The position numbers were made by a program, and so were the translations under genes. The notes beneath the pieces are model-generated. The model did no database searches. It was not told the DNA's origin and saw only the letters and a list, made by a program, of their open reading frames with translations. Shown here piece by piece: positions 33,638 through 42,453 of a DNA stretch of 48,375 bases. Within the stretch, counting starts at the first letter, position 1, and each line of letters opens with the position of its first letter. The stretch comes from JANLTP01 sp031363055 (GTDB lineage: Bacteria > Pseudomonadota > Gammaproteobacteria > Burkholderiales > Burkholderiaceae_E), in the NCBI GenBank assembly GCA_031363055.1, contig JANLTP010000207.1, positions 1 through 48,375 on the forward strand, in the 5' to 3' direction.

Positions 33638-34291
33638 TCAAGCCAGCGTCAATTTTCGTGCGGTAAATCCCTCGGCATAACGGCTCGGTGAATGGCATTC
33701 GAGGCCACGCAGTCGCATCAATGCGCGAAACGTTTCCGCATCAAACCAGTTGCGTGCATGCTGTGAAGGGAAGTGCTCCATCAGCACGGTGATCTTTCGA
33801 TCGGCATGGACGGCATCGACCGGTATCAGCAGATTTGGCTGCCCCAGATCGCCTTCAAATTTGGCAATTTCGTATTCGAGAACCCGGTGACTGCGAAAAC
33901 TGTTCCAGGTCAGCTCGGCCACGATCCGGTGATCCTGGTGCCGGTCCTCGAGTCGATGCGTGAAAATCAGATCAGGCTCGACTCGTTTGCGCAAATCCTC
34001 CATGGAGAATTTGACCGCTTCCCATTGCGCCGGTAAAAAACTGGCGCGGTAATCGAGTATTTCAACCTGAACTCGTTCGGCGCCGAGCAACGCCCGTGCC
34101 GCAGACCGTGACTCGTTTGCGCGTTCGGCATCACTGGTAAAAATGCACCAATGGAATTGCATGTGCGGATATTCGCCAGCCAATTGCAGCAGGCTCGCCG
34201 CGCAGCCAATCTCGATGTCGTCACAGTGCGCGCCAAGACATAAAACGCGCATCGGCCGAGCCGGATTCGAATCGAGTTTCAGATTCAACAT
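33638..34291 (-). CDS. PIG-L family (LmbE-like) deacetylase
   Basis: A 217-residue protein. The N-terminal AHCDDIEIG provides His22, Asp24 and Asp25 of the zinc/catalytic site (AHPDD in most relatives), and HRLEDRHQDHR supplies the second His group. The family removes acetyl groups from N-acetylated sugars or related amides. It precedes the SDR gene on the same strand with a 123-base gap that could form an imperfect stem (33573-33578 with 33610-33615). It is divergent from the C-methyltransferase. I infer a role in the same sugar pathway. Confidence 0.88.
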   Translation of the reverse strand: MLNLKLDSNPARPMRVLCLGAHCDDIEIGCAASLLQLAGEYPHMQFHWCIFTSDAERANESRSAARALLGAERVQVEILDYRASFLPAQWEAVKFSMEDLRKRVEPDLIFTHRLEDRHQDHRIVAELTWNSFRSHRVLEYEIAKFEGDLGQPNLLIPVDAVHADRKITVLMEHFPSQHARNWFDAETFRALMRLRGLECHSPSRYAEGFTARKLTLA

Positions 34292-34448
34292 GAGAATGTT
34301 CTTTGGGTCTTTTAACGACGATTCTGATTCTAGGTCGTCTGCATCAAACCTTCTGTCGCCTTTACCGCTACAGTCCTACCGTCCGGCAGCTAGCATGACT
34401 CAACCAATAAACAGGCTCTCGAGTCGCCATTTCAGCGGCGCCGTTCAT

Positions 34449-35726
34449 ATGACAGAAACCACCATTCATTCCGAAGTCGCGACGCCGCCCATCCCGGGCG
34501 CGCAATGCCGATTCTGCTCCAACGCCTTGCGCCATTCGTTCGCCGATCTGGGTGTCTCGCCGCTGTGCCAGAGCCACATCGCGCCGGAACAGCTCAATCA
34601 GATGGAACCGTTTTACCCGCTGCATGCGCTGGTCTGTGATCGCTGCTGGTTGGTGCAATTGCAGGAATATGTGGCACCTGCCGATATCTTTGGCGAGTAC
34701 GCCTATTTCTCGTCGTACATTGACACGCTGGTCAAGCAGGGGCGCGAATATTGCACAGCGGTGAGCGAGCGATTCAAGCTCGGTCCGCGCAGTTTTGTGG
34801 CTGAAATTGCCAGCAACGACGGTTACCTGCTGCAACACTTTGTGCAGCGTGACATTCCGTGTCTGGGAATTGAACCAGCGGCCAATGTCGCTGCTGCTGC
34901 AGTACAAAAGGGTGTTCCGACTACGGTACAGTTTTTCGGCGAGCAGACCGCGCACGGTATTGCCGCATCATTCGGCAAACCCGACTTGCTGATTGGAAAT
35001 AACGTCCTCGCGCACGTACCGGACCTGAACGACTTTGTGGCCGGCATGAGAGTACTGCTCGCCGAGGGTGGAGTCATCACGATGGAGTTTCCGCATCTGA
35101 TGACCCTCATCGACCAATGTCAGTTTGACACGATTTATCACGAACATTTTTCCTACTATTCGTTGAACACGGCGACCCGAATCTTCAAGGCGCATGGCTT
35201 GGTGATTTTTGATGTCGAGGAAATCCCGACTCACGGTGGCTCTTTGCGTATCTATGCGACCCATGCGTCCGAGCTGCATCACGCAGCGACAGCGCGACTG
35301 ACCATTTTGCTGGCCAAGGAACAGAAGGCCGGCTTCGACGATCTGGCGATCTATCAGTCGTTTGCGAAATCAGTGGTTGAAACCAAGCGCAATATTCTCG
35401 AGTTCCTGATTGGCGCTCGCAAGGCCGGTAAAAAAGTGGTCGGCTACGGCGCACCGGGCAAGGGTAATACCTTGCTGAACTATTGCGGCATCCGTTCTGA
35501 TTTCATTGAATTTACGGTCGATCGAAATCCCTACAAACAAGGAAAATATACGCCGGGCACGCGGATTCCTATTTTGTCGCCTGACGCTATCCGGCAAGCC
35601 AAGCCCGACTATCTGTTTATCTTGCCCTGGAATCTGAAAGACGAAATCGTCAGTCAGACGTCCTACATCCGCGAATGGGGTGGCCGCTGGGTGGTACCGA
35701 TTCCGTCAGTGGTCGTCATTGTTTGA
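34449..35726 (+). CDS. SAM-dependent C-methyltransferase for nucleotide sugars (NovU/TylC3-like)
   Basis: A 425-residue protein from the ATG at 34449. An N-terminal zinc-binding segment (CRFCSN with a second pair CDRCW) is followed by FGEYAYFSSYIDTLV, the methyltransferase domain (FVAEIASNDGYLLQHF, PDLLIGNNVLAHVPDLNDF, HEHFSYYS) and a C-terminal domain (KVVGYGAPGKGNTLLNYCGI). This three-part layout is that of enzymes that C-methylate keto-sugars, giving branched deoxysugars. The frame is open to 34143, but the upstream part overlaps the divergent deacetylase. ATG at 34394 is a second candidate. The nucleotidyltransferase gene follows after 81 bases. Confidence 0.88.
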   Translation: MTETTIHSEVATPPIPGAQCRFCSNALRHSFADLGVSPLCQSHIAPEQLNQMEPFYPLHALVCDRCWLVQLQEYVAPADIFGEYAYFSSYIDTLVKQGREYCTAVSERFKLGPRSFVAEIASNDGYLLQHFVQRDIPCLGIEPAANVAAAAVQKGVPTTVQFFGEQTAHGIAASFGKPDLLIGNNVLAHVPDLNDFVAGMRVLLAEGGVITMEFPHLMTLIDQCQFDTIYHEHFSYYSLNTATRIFKAHGLVIFDVEEIPTHGGSLRIYATHASELHHAATARLTILLAKEQKAGFDDLAIYQSFAKSVVETKRNILEFLIGARKAGKKVVGYGAPGKGNTLLNYCGIRSDFIEFTVDRNPYKQGKYTPGTRIPILSPDAIRQAKPDYLFILPWNLKDEIVSQTSYIREWGGRWVVPIPSVVVIV

Positions 35727-35743
35727 GTCCATTGAACCGACGG

Positions 35744-35811
35744 CGTTTGCGAACTTGAAACGTTTGCGAACTTGTAACGTTTGGGAATTTATGACGTTGA
35801 GAATCTTATGA
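35744..35811 (+). repeat. Four degenerate 17-bp tandem repeats reaching the nucleotidyltransferase start
   Basis: Units at 35744-35760, 35761-35777, 35778-35794 and 35795-35811 all begin cgtt and share a tttgcgaacttgaaa-like core. The first two differ by one base, and divergence rises toward the gene. The last unit contains the ATG at 35808, so the repeat covers the region expected to hold the ribosome-binding site. Confidence 0.8.
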
Positions 35812-36599
35812 AAGTCGTGCTGTTTTGCGGCGGACTCGGAACCCGTTTGCGCGAACATTCGGAGACCATTCCGAAACCCTTGGTGCAGATAGGTTACCGG
35901 CCGATTCTGTGGCACCTGATGCGCTATTACGCGCACTTCGGCCACAAGGACTTTATCCTGTGTCTGGGTTATCGCGGCGATCTGATCAAGAACTATTTTC
36001 TGACCTATGACGAATGCCTGTCGAATGATTTTGTCTTCGCAGAAGGGGGTCGCAAAGTCACGCCGATGAAAAGCGATATCGATGACTGGCGAATCACTTT
36101 TGTGGACACCGGCTTGAGCTCGAATATTGGTGAGCGCCTGACCGCAGTCAAGCACTTGCTCAAGGGCGAGGACGCATTTTTGGCCAACTATGCCGACGGT
36201 CTGAGTTCGCTGCCGCTCAACGATTACATCCGTGCGGTGCAAAGCCGGGATGTGGTGGCCGGTATGGTGGCGGTCAGAACCCAGCACAGCTTTCATGCGA
36301 TCAAAACGCAAGATGATGGCCTGGTGCAATCGATCGCGGAGCTCAGCGCCGAGAACATCTGGATCAATGGCGGATTCTTCTATTTGAGGAATACCATCTT
36401 CGATTATCTGAATGCGGGCGAAGAACTGGTTGAGCAGCCGTTCCAACGCCTGGTCGCTCAGAAAAAGCTGTTTGCTCATATCCACTGCGGTTACTGGGCC
36501 GCGATGGATACGCTCAAGGATAAGATGGGTTTTGATGGCTTGTACGCCCGTGGCGAGGCGCCGTGGGAAGTTTGGAGGCAGACCAGCCAGGTGACGTGA
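35808..36599 (+). CDS. Sugar-1-phosphate nucleotidyltransferase (glucose-1-phosphate cytidylyltransferase-like)
   Basis: A 263-residue enzyme. The N-terminus MKVVLFCGGLGTRLREHSET with PKPLVQIGYRPILWHLMRYY is the nucleotide-binding signature of RfbF-type sugar nucleotidyltransferases. ANYADGLSSL, NGGFFYL and HCGYWAAMDTLKDK follow the same family pattern. It should couple a sugar-1-phosphate to a nucleotide, probably CTP by resemblance, to prime the pathway encoded around it. A TTG nine codons upstream is in frame, but the conserved start is the ATG at 35808. No strong Shine-Dalgarno is visible because the 17-bp repeat occupies the upstream region. Confidence 0.85.
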   Translation: MKVVLFCGGLGTRLREHSETIPKPLVQIGYRPILWHLMRYYAHFGHKDFILCLGYRGDLIKNYFLTYDECLSNDFVFAEGGRKVTPMKSDIDDWRITFVDTGLSSNIGERLTAVKHLLKGEDAFLANYADGLSSLPLNDYIRAVQSRDVVAGMVAVRTQHSFHAIKTQDDGLVQSIAELSAENIWINGGFFYLRNTIFDYLNAGEELVEQPFQRLVAQKKLFAHIHCGYWAAMDTLKDKMGFDGLYARGEAPWEVWRQTSQVT

Positions 36600-36693
36600 T
36601 AGGCTCGGCCTTGATCCCGTTGGTAAAGCGTCCTGCCCTGCAAATACCGGGCATAAAAAGAAGGTGAGATGGGGGCGATTGCAAGGCTGATTC

Positions 36694-38142
36694 ATGGTTA
36701 CGAGAGCTAGATTGCCCGGATGGCATGGTCGGCGTTATTTGCTGGTTGCACTGCCGATGTTTGTTCTGCTGATGGTGGTGGTGGTGGTGGTGGCTTACTG
36801 GGTACTCGGTCACTACGCCCAGATCGCGACCGGCTTCTTTGCGAAGTATCTGTGCTCTGGTGTTTTTGTCGCGGATCGACTCCCCGAGCAAGTGCGCGAG
36901 CACGACATCCTGGTCTATTCGCCCAAGCCGCTGTTTGCAGCGATAAGCTGATCGATTGATTCGAAAACTCAAACGGTCAGGACGAGTTTGCCGTTGGGTC
37001 TTGGTCAATCGATGGCACGCTTTCGTGTCGGAGCCGGATGCGCATTGGGCCAGGCCGTCGATATGGCGAAGTCTGTTGCTGTCCAGCCGAACGCTGGCCA
37101 TGCCGCGGCGAATACCAACAGTGCTCAGCCGAACGCCGGCAATGCAGAGCAACCCTGGCCATCCGGATCGAAGGTCGATACCACTCAGTTGACGCAAGCG
37201 GTGCGTACAAAACTGGATCGAGCCCTGCAAAATGGCTTTGCCGAGGCCGATGCGAACCAGGAGCGACGAACGCGAGCTATTGTCGTGGTTCACCGGGGAC
37301 GAATTGTCGCGGAGCGCTACGCTGACGGCTTCGGTGCGCACACCCGCATGGCGGGTTGGTCGATGGCCAAGAGCGTGACCTCGGCCTGGATCGGTGCGCT
37401 GACTCAGGAGCGAGTATTTGCGATTGATGAGCCGATTGCACTTTCAGCGTGGCGTGACGCAAACGATTCCCGCCAGCGCTTGAGCTTTCGACATCTGCTG
37501 CAAATGGCCAGCGGTCTCGAATTCTCCGAAATCTATTCAAGCCCGTTTTCCGACGTCAACCGGATGCTGTTTTTCAGCCCGAGCACCAGCGCCTATGTGG
37601 CAGCCAAATTGCCGGTCGCTGAACCCGGCGCCGTGTTCAACTATTCGAGTGGCACGACCAATTTATTGTCTCTGGCAGTGCGCGAGCGATTGGCGGGCGA
37701 CTATGAATCGTCTCCGTACCGGCTGATTTTCAATCGCATCGGCATGGACACGGCGATTGTCGAAGCCGATGCCAGCGGCACCTACGTCGGTTCGTCGTAT
37801 CTCTATGCCAGCGCCCGCGATTGGGCCCGCTTCGGTTTGCTGTATCTGCGCGATGGTGTCTGGAACGATCAGCGCGTATTGCCGCCCAGATGGGTCGCGT
37901 TTTCGGTTCAGCCATCAGCCGCGAATCGCAACTATGGCGCCCATTGTTGGCTACATGAACCAGCCGAGAAAGCGGCGCGCACGGTGCCGCTCGACCTTTA
38001 TCAGGCGACCGGTCATGCGGGTCAACGAGTCAGCATCATCCCCTCGCATGATCTGGTCGTGGTGCGGCTCGGAATGACCCTCAAGGGTGAGGCATTGCGT
38101 CATGCAGAACTGATCGGCGACATCATCAAGGCGATCAACTGA
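36694..38142 (+). pseudogene. Membrane-anchored serine hydrolase (beta-lactamase family) interrupted by an in-frame TGA
   Basis: One continuous frame of 483 codons except for a TGA at codon 86 (36949-36951). Codons 1-85 give a membrane anchor (about residues 14-38, including a (GTG)7 valine run) and AKYLCSGVFVAD. Past the stop the same frame continues through RFRVGAGCAL into the hydrolase domain. That domain has SMAK (Ser223, Lys226), YSS at 317-319, and a C-terminal GHAGQRVSIIPSHDLVVV. Both halves fit one known protein type, so a nonsense change is the simplest reading. Restart at TTG 36988 (with AGGA upstream), giving 384 residues without the anchor, is possible. A two-copy QPNAG repeat lies near codons 131-155. 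Confidence 0.8.
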
Positions 38143-38160
38143 ATCAACGCGATCAACTGA
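38131..38160. repeat. Direct repeat covering the ends of two convergent genes
   Basis: The 12-base gcgatcaactga occurs at 38131-38142 and again at 38149-38160, 18 bases apart. The first copy ends with the TGA stop of the hydrolase frame. The second contains the complement of the panE stop (38153-38155). Confidence 0.7.
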
Positions 38161-39115
38161 ACTTGCCTTTCTCCCGCAGCTTCACCAACGTTGTGAGCCA
38201 ACGATTCAACGGCGTTTGAATCTGATATTTCTGAGCAAGCACGGCGACGAAGCCGTTCAGAGCATCGATCTCGGTGGGCTTGCCGCGCGCAATATCCTGC
38301 GCGGTTGATGAATATTGTCCTGGCATGACCTCGATCAATTCGAACGCGGCTCGTTCGTAGTCGATGTCCTTTAGTCTGACAGCGTGAGCGCGGCCAACCT
38401 CAATGGTCTCGCGAACCAGCGCAGCGATCATGTCGCGCTCCTCGGGTGACTCAACCATCCGCCCATACGGCACCTGGGCGAGAGCGGAAATAGCATTGAC
38501 TGCGCAATTCATGATGAGCTTGGTCCAGAGCTCGGCCAGTACGTTCTCGCTGACCGGGCACGGAACACCCGCCGCCTCGAACCAACTTGAGACCTGTTCA
38601 ATCAAGGGTGCCATCGCCAGCGCCGCCGCCGCGCCCTCACGGTCACCAAACGGATAAGCACCGATGCACAGATCACCGCGACCCTTATGCAGCAGTTGGC
38701 CAGGCGCGCTGACCTCGACGGCGACATAGACGGCCGCCGGTATCGCCCGCAAACCGGTAGCCTGAAAAATTCGCTCGACGTTATCAACGCCATTTTGCAA
38801 ACTCAGCAAAGCGGTTTGCGGCTTCAAATAGGGTTGCAATGCGCGGGCTGTAATTTGCGTGTCGTTGGTCTTCACGCAGAACAGCACCAGATCACTACCG
38901 GTCACAGCCGAAAGTTCGGTACTTGTCGAGATTTGAATCGATTCCGTGGCGTCCTTGCTGACGATACTCAATCCCTGTTGCGCAATTGCGTTCATGGGCG
39001 CTTCGCGTCCAATCAGGGTGACCTGTGCACCGGCTTTGGCCAATCGCGCGCCGAAATAGCAGCCGACTGCGCCGGCACCGACAACGGCGACCCGGGGCCA
39101 GGTATGTGGCGTCAT
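38153..39115 (-). CDS. panE: 2-dehydropantoate 2-reductase
   Basis: A 320-residue ketopantoate reductase. The N-terminal NADPH motif is VAVVGAGAVGCYFGARLAKA. A Lys in the ALLSLQNGVDN/VKTNDTQ region and a Lys in AELWTKLIMNCAVNAISAL mark the active site, followed by the all-helical C-terminal domain (GKPTEIDALNGFVAVLAQKY). It reduces ketopantoate to pantoate in coenzyme A synthesis. Several paralogues of this family act on other 2-keto acids, and no pan genes are adjacent, so the assignment is at family level. It is followed convergently by the broken hydrolase. Confidence 0.88.
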   Translation of the reverse strand: MTPHTWPRVAVVGAGAVGCYFGARLAKAGAQVTLIGREAPMNAIAQQGLSIVSKDATESIQISTSTELSAVTGSDLVLFCVKTNDTQITARALQPYLKPQTALLSLQNGVDNVERIFQATGLRAIPAAVYVAVEVSAPGQLLHKGRGDLCIGAYPFGDREGAAAALAMAPLIEQVSSWFEAAGVPCPVSENVLAELWTKLIMNCAVNAISALAQVPYGRMVESPEERDMIAALVRETIEVGRAHAVRLKDIDYERAAFELIEVMPGQYSSTAQDIARGKPTEIDALNGFVAVLAQKYQIQTPLNRWLTTLVKLREKGKFS

Positions 39116-39137
39116 CGCTTGCTCTCACCCATGGTTC

Positions 39138-40061
39138 TCACTCATCGCTGTTATTCGCCCTGATCGAACGAGGCTTTCGGGTGGCGAAATAAATTCCCGG
39201 CAAAATCAATAAGGCACCCACTAAATGGTACCAGTCGAGTTGTTCTCCCAAGACCAGCCAGGCACTGAGCGCCGCATACGGTGGACCCAGATACAACACC
39301 AGACCAGCGCGCGCGGCACCGAGTTGCGCCTGAACATAAGAGTACGCCTGATAGGCGCCGATACCGGGAAAGATGGCGGCCGCAAGCACCAACAGAATAT
39401 TTTTTGATGACCAAACGGTCGCACCCGACAGGTATGCCTCCATCAACGTCAACGGCGCCAGCAGCACGCATCCGAAGGCCGCAATGACCGTCAGGCGTGC
39501 GAACGAGTCGAGCGAACTGCGCCAATGTCGCAACAGCAATGAATACAGCGTCCAGGCCAACGCGGCGGTAGCGATCCAGAAATCGCCTTGGGTAAAGCGC
39601 AAGGTGCGCAGAACCTCGGGATGGCCCTTGAGCACAATCGTCAGCACGCCCATCAAGGCGAGTATCGCGCCGAGTATTTGTCCGCTACTCATGCGTTCGC
39701 CGAACCAGCCGATCGATCCAATCGCAATCAGCACCGGCGTCACTGCATAGATTAGCGAGATGTTGACGGCCGGGCTGGTGCGCCCGCCGATATACACAAA
39801 CGCGCCGCAGACCCACATGCCGAGGGCGCCCAACAACAGGTAACGCGGCCATTGCGTTGCGATCTCCTGGCGATACGCAACAATCGGTCGCCAGCACAAG
39901 GGCAGCATGATCAACAGCGCAATACTCCAGCGCCCGAACGCCAGTGCATGCGGCGCGATTTCACCAGCGGCTGCCCGCGCCACCAGGTAATTGATCGCCC
40001 AGAACGCCGGCGTAACAAACAGCAGCGCGACGGCCAAGCGTCGTCTTGAAGAATGGTTCAT
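39138..40061 (-). CDS. EamA/DMT-family transporter
   Basis: A 307-residue protein with about ten hydrophobic segments in two EamA repeats (LLFVTPAFWAINYLVARAAA; LAWTLYSLLLRHWRSSL). It is distinct in sequence from the DMT transporter at 24.6-25.5 kb. Probable inner-membrane metabolite exporter with unknown substrate. It precedes panE on the same strand with a 22-base gap, which hints at co-transcription. The N-terminal basic segment NHSSRRRLAVALL supports the start at 40061. Confidence 0.88.
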   Translation of the reverse strand: MNHSSRRRLAVALLFVTPAFWAINYLVARAAAGEIAPHALAFGRWSIALLIMLPLCWRPIVAYRQEIATQWPRYLLLGALGMWVCGAFVYIGGRTSPAVNISLIYAVTPVLIAIGSIGWFGERMSSGQILGAILALMGVLTIVLKGHPEVLRTLRFTQGDFWIATAALAWTLYSLLLRHWRSSLDSFARLTVIAAFGCVLLAPLTLMEAYLSGATVWSSKNILLVLAAAIFPGIGAYQAYSYVQAQLGAARAGLVLYLGPPYAALSAWLVLGEQLDWYHLVGALLILPGIYFATRKPRSIRANNSDE

Positions 40062-40158
40062 AAAGTTTCAGGGTTCAATCAGGCCGCCAAGCCCGATACT
40101 CTTCGTTGCGCACCTATTCTTAACCCCGACAGGCCCCAGCGAAGGCGCACAATTAAAA

Positions 40159-40179
40159 AGCCCCGCATACTGCGGGGCT
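40159..40179 (-). terminator. Rho-independent terminator of groSL
   Basis: A 9-bp GC-rich stem (40159-40167 with 40171-40179) and a 3-base loop; on the minus strand it is followed by TTTTTAATT. It lies 65 bases beyond the groL stop. Confidence 0.88.
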
Positions 40180-40243
40180 CGGCATTGCAACAGTTGGGAA
40201 CACGCTTGAAGGCGAAGCCCGCAAGCGCGTTTCCGGAATGAAC

Positions 40244-41899
40244 TTACATGTCCATGCCGCCCATACCGCCCATACCACCCATGCCGCCCATACCACCGCC
40301 CATGCCACCACCGGCCGGCTTGTCTTCGGGCTGCTCGGCAACCATCGCATCGGTGGTCAACATCAGACCAGCGATCGAAGCGGCGTTTTGCAGTGCAGTG
40401 CGGGTCACCTTGGTGGGGTCAATGACGCCCATCGTCAGCATGTCGCCATATTCACCGGTCGCAGCGTTATAACCGAAGTTACCTTTGCCGGCGAGTACCT
40501 TGGCAATGACCACGCTCGGCTCGTCACCGGAGTTGGCAACGATCTGGCGCAGGGGTTCTTCAACCGCACGCAGAACGATCTTGATACCGGCTTCCTGATC
40601 GGGGTTGTCACCCTTGACCTTGGTGGTTGCACGAGCACGCAAGAATGCGACGCCGCCACCGGCCACGATACCCTCTTCAACGGCTGCACGGGTTGCATGC
40701 AGTGCGTCTTCGACACGGGCTTTCTTCTCTTTCATTTCGACTTCGGTGGCAGCACCGACGCGAATGACTGCAACGCCGCCCGCCAATTTGGCGACGCGTT
40801 CCTGCAGCTTTTCACGATCGTAGTCGCTGGTCGCTTCCTCGATTTGTGAGCGGATCGCCTTGACACGCGCTTCGATGACCTTGGTGTCGCCGGCGCCGTC
40901 AATGATCGTGGTGTTCTCTTTGCCGATTTCAGCGCGCTTGGCACGACCGAGGTCAGCCAGCGTTGCTTTTTCGAGGGTCATGCCCGTCTCTTCAGCGACG
41001 ACGGTGCCGCCGGTGAGGATGGCCATGTCTTCAAGCATCGCTTTGCGGCGATCACCAAAACCAGGAGCCTTGACAGCCACGGTTTTCAAAATACCGCGAA
41101 TGTTGTTGACCACCAGCGTGGCGAGTGCTTCGCCTTCGACTTCTTCGGCGACGATCAGGAGCGGACGACCAGCCTTGGCTACTTGTTCGAGCAAGGGCAG
41201 CAGTTCGCGGATGTTGCTGATCTTCTTGTCATGCAACAAAATGAACGGGTCATCCATCGCGGCGAGCTGCTTGTCCGGATTGTTGATGAAGTAAGGCGAC
41301 AGGTAACCGCGATCGAACTGCATACCCTCAACCAGGTCGAGTTCATTGTTCAGCGACTTGCCGTCTTCAACGGTGATTACGCCTTCTTTGCCGACTTTTT
41401 CCATTGCCTGGGCAATGATGTCGCCAATTTCCTGGTCGCTATTGGCGGAGATCGCGCCAACCTGGGCGATTTCCTTGGTGGTGGTCGAGGGCTTGGTCAG
41501 CTTCTTGAGTTCGGCGACCAAGGCGATGACTGCCTTGTCGATACCGCGCTTCAGGTCCATCGGGTTCATGCCGGCGGCGACATACTTCATGCCTTCGCGA
41601 ACAATCGCCTGGGCCAGAACGGTCGCGGTGGTGGTGCCATCGCCGGCGGTGTCGGAAGTCTTGGAAGCGACTTCCTTGACCATTTGCGCGCCCATGTTCT
41701 CGAACTTGTCTTTAAGTTCGATTTCCTTGGCGACCGAGACGCCGTCCTTGGTGATGGTCGGTGCACCGAAGCTGCGCTCGATGACGACGTTACGGCCCTT
41801 CGGACCGAGGGTGACTTTGACGGCATTGGCTAACAGGTTGACCCCGTTGACCATTCTGCTGCGCGCGTCGTCGTGAAACAAAACTAGTTTTGCTGCCAT
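40244..41899 (-). CDS. groL: Chaperonin GroEL (60 kDa)
   Basis: A 551-residue protein matching the family end to end: NAVKVTLGPKGRNVVIE, the ATP-site GDGTTTATVLA, apical-domain sequence, and a C-terminal Gly-Gly-Met tail (about residues 531-551). It forms the double-ring folding chamber with GroES. The N-terminus (MAAKLVLFHDDARSRMVNGV) departs slightly from the usual MAAKDVxFGxDAR. It follows groS by 79 bases on the same strand and is controlled from the CIRCE promoter upstream of groS. Confidence 0.98.
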   Translation of the reverse strand: MAAKLVLFHDDARSRMVNGVNLLANAVKVTLGPKGRNVVIERSFGAPTITKDGVSVAKEIELKDKFENMGAQMVKEVASKTSDTAGDGTTTATVLAQAIVREGMKYVAAGMNPMDLKRGIDKAVIALVAELKKLTKPSTTTKEIAQVGAISANSDQEIGDIIAQAMEKVGKEGVITVEDGKSLNNELDLVEGMQFDRGYLSPYFINNPDKQLAAMDDPFILLHDKKISNIRELLPLLEQVAKAGRPLLIVAEEVEGEALATLVVNNIRGILKTVAVKAPGFGDRRKAMLEDMAILTGGTVVAEETGMTLEKATLADLGRAKRAEIGKENTTIIDGAGDTKVIEARVKAIRSQIEEATSDYDREKLQERVAKLAGGVAVIRVGAATEVEMKEKKARVEDALHATRAAVEEGIVAGGGVAFLRARATTKVKGDNPDQEAGIKIVLRAVEEPLRQIVANSGDEPSVVIAKVLAGKGNFGYNAATGEYGDMLTMGVIDPTKVTRTALQNAASIAGLMLTTDAMVAEQPEDKPAGGGMGGGMGGMGGMGGMGGMDM

Positions 41900-41978
41900 G
41901 TTCTTTTAACTCCGGAGATTTTTCGGGAATTTTCGTTAATTCAGAAGGTTCTTGCGATGCTTGACGGACTGTTGTCGA

Positions 41979-42269
41979 TTACTTCTCGACCACGGCCATG
42001 ATGTCTTCTTCACGCATGACCATCAGTTCGTCGCCGTCGACCTTGACGGTCTGGCCGCTGTACTTGCCGAACAGAACCTTGTCGCCAACTTTGACAGCCA
42101 GCGGACGGACCTTGCCGTCGTCCATGATCTTGCCGTTACCAATCGCCAGAACCTGGCCTTGATCGGGTTTCTCTGCTGCGTTTTCTGGGATCACAATGCC
42201 GGATGAGGTTTTGGTCTCGTTGTCCAGGCGCTTGATGATCACGCGATCGTGAAGCGGACGAAGTTTCAT
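41979..42269 (-). CDS. groS: Co-chaperonin GroES (10 kDa)
   Basis: A 96-residue protein: MKLRPLHDRVIIKRLD, the mobile loop ETKTSSGIVIPENAAEKP, and KVGDKVLFGKYSGQTVKVDG. It caps GroEL rings during folding. The start has AGGAGTTCTGCTAT upstream on the minus strand. It is the first gene of the groSL operon; the 113-base leader from the end of CIRCE to the ATG contains no other gene. Confidence 0.98.
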   Translation of the reverse strand: MKLRPLHDRVIIKRLDNETKTSSGIVIPENAAEKPDQGQVLAIGNGKIMDDGKVRPLAVKVGDKVLFGKYSGQTVKVDGDELMVMREEDIMAVVEK

Positions 42270-42382
42270 ATAGCAGAACTCCTAAGTACTTGAATATCGT
42301 AGGGTTTTTAATAGGATGGCAAAGTTGCTACTGCCAATCGAGAGATGCGTACTGCAAGTTTGGGGGTAACACCCACAAATTG

Positions 42383-42409
42383 CTAGCACTCAAGCTCTGC
42401 GAGTGCTAA
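42383..42409 (-). promoter_or_regulatory. CIRCE operator (HrcA-binding site)
   Basis: On the minus strand TTAGCACTC-N9-GAGTGCTAG, one base from the full CIRCE consensus. It lies immediately downstream of the -10 element, so HrcA binding would cover the transcription start and repress groSL until heat shock. No hrcA is in the window. Confidence 0.95.
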
Positions 42410-42437
42410 TAGTACGGGTTTGCCTTCTTAATTTCAA
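42409..42437 (-). promoter_or_regulatory. groSL promoter
   Basis: On the minus strand TTGAAA (42437-42432), a 17-base spacer and TACTAT (42414-42409) make a good sigma-70 promoter. Transcription would start inside the CIRCE element. It lies less than 20 bases from the proposed start of the divergent sugar dehydrogenase gene. Confidence 0.75.
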
Positions 42438-42453
42438 GTGCCGAGATAAATTG

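Noticed and set aside
36949..36951. Selenocysteine at the TGA of the serine hydrolase
   Set aside because: The codon is not at a catalytic site of the family, I see no convincing SECIS-like stem directly after it, and a nonsense change is simpler.
40180..40243. Additional structured RNA between the groSL terminator and groL
   Set aside because: Only weak complementarity and no conserved motif are visible; treated as plain 3' untranslated sequence.
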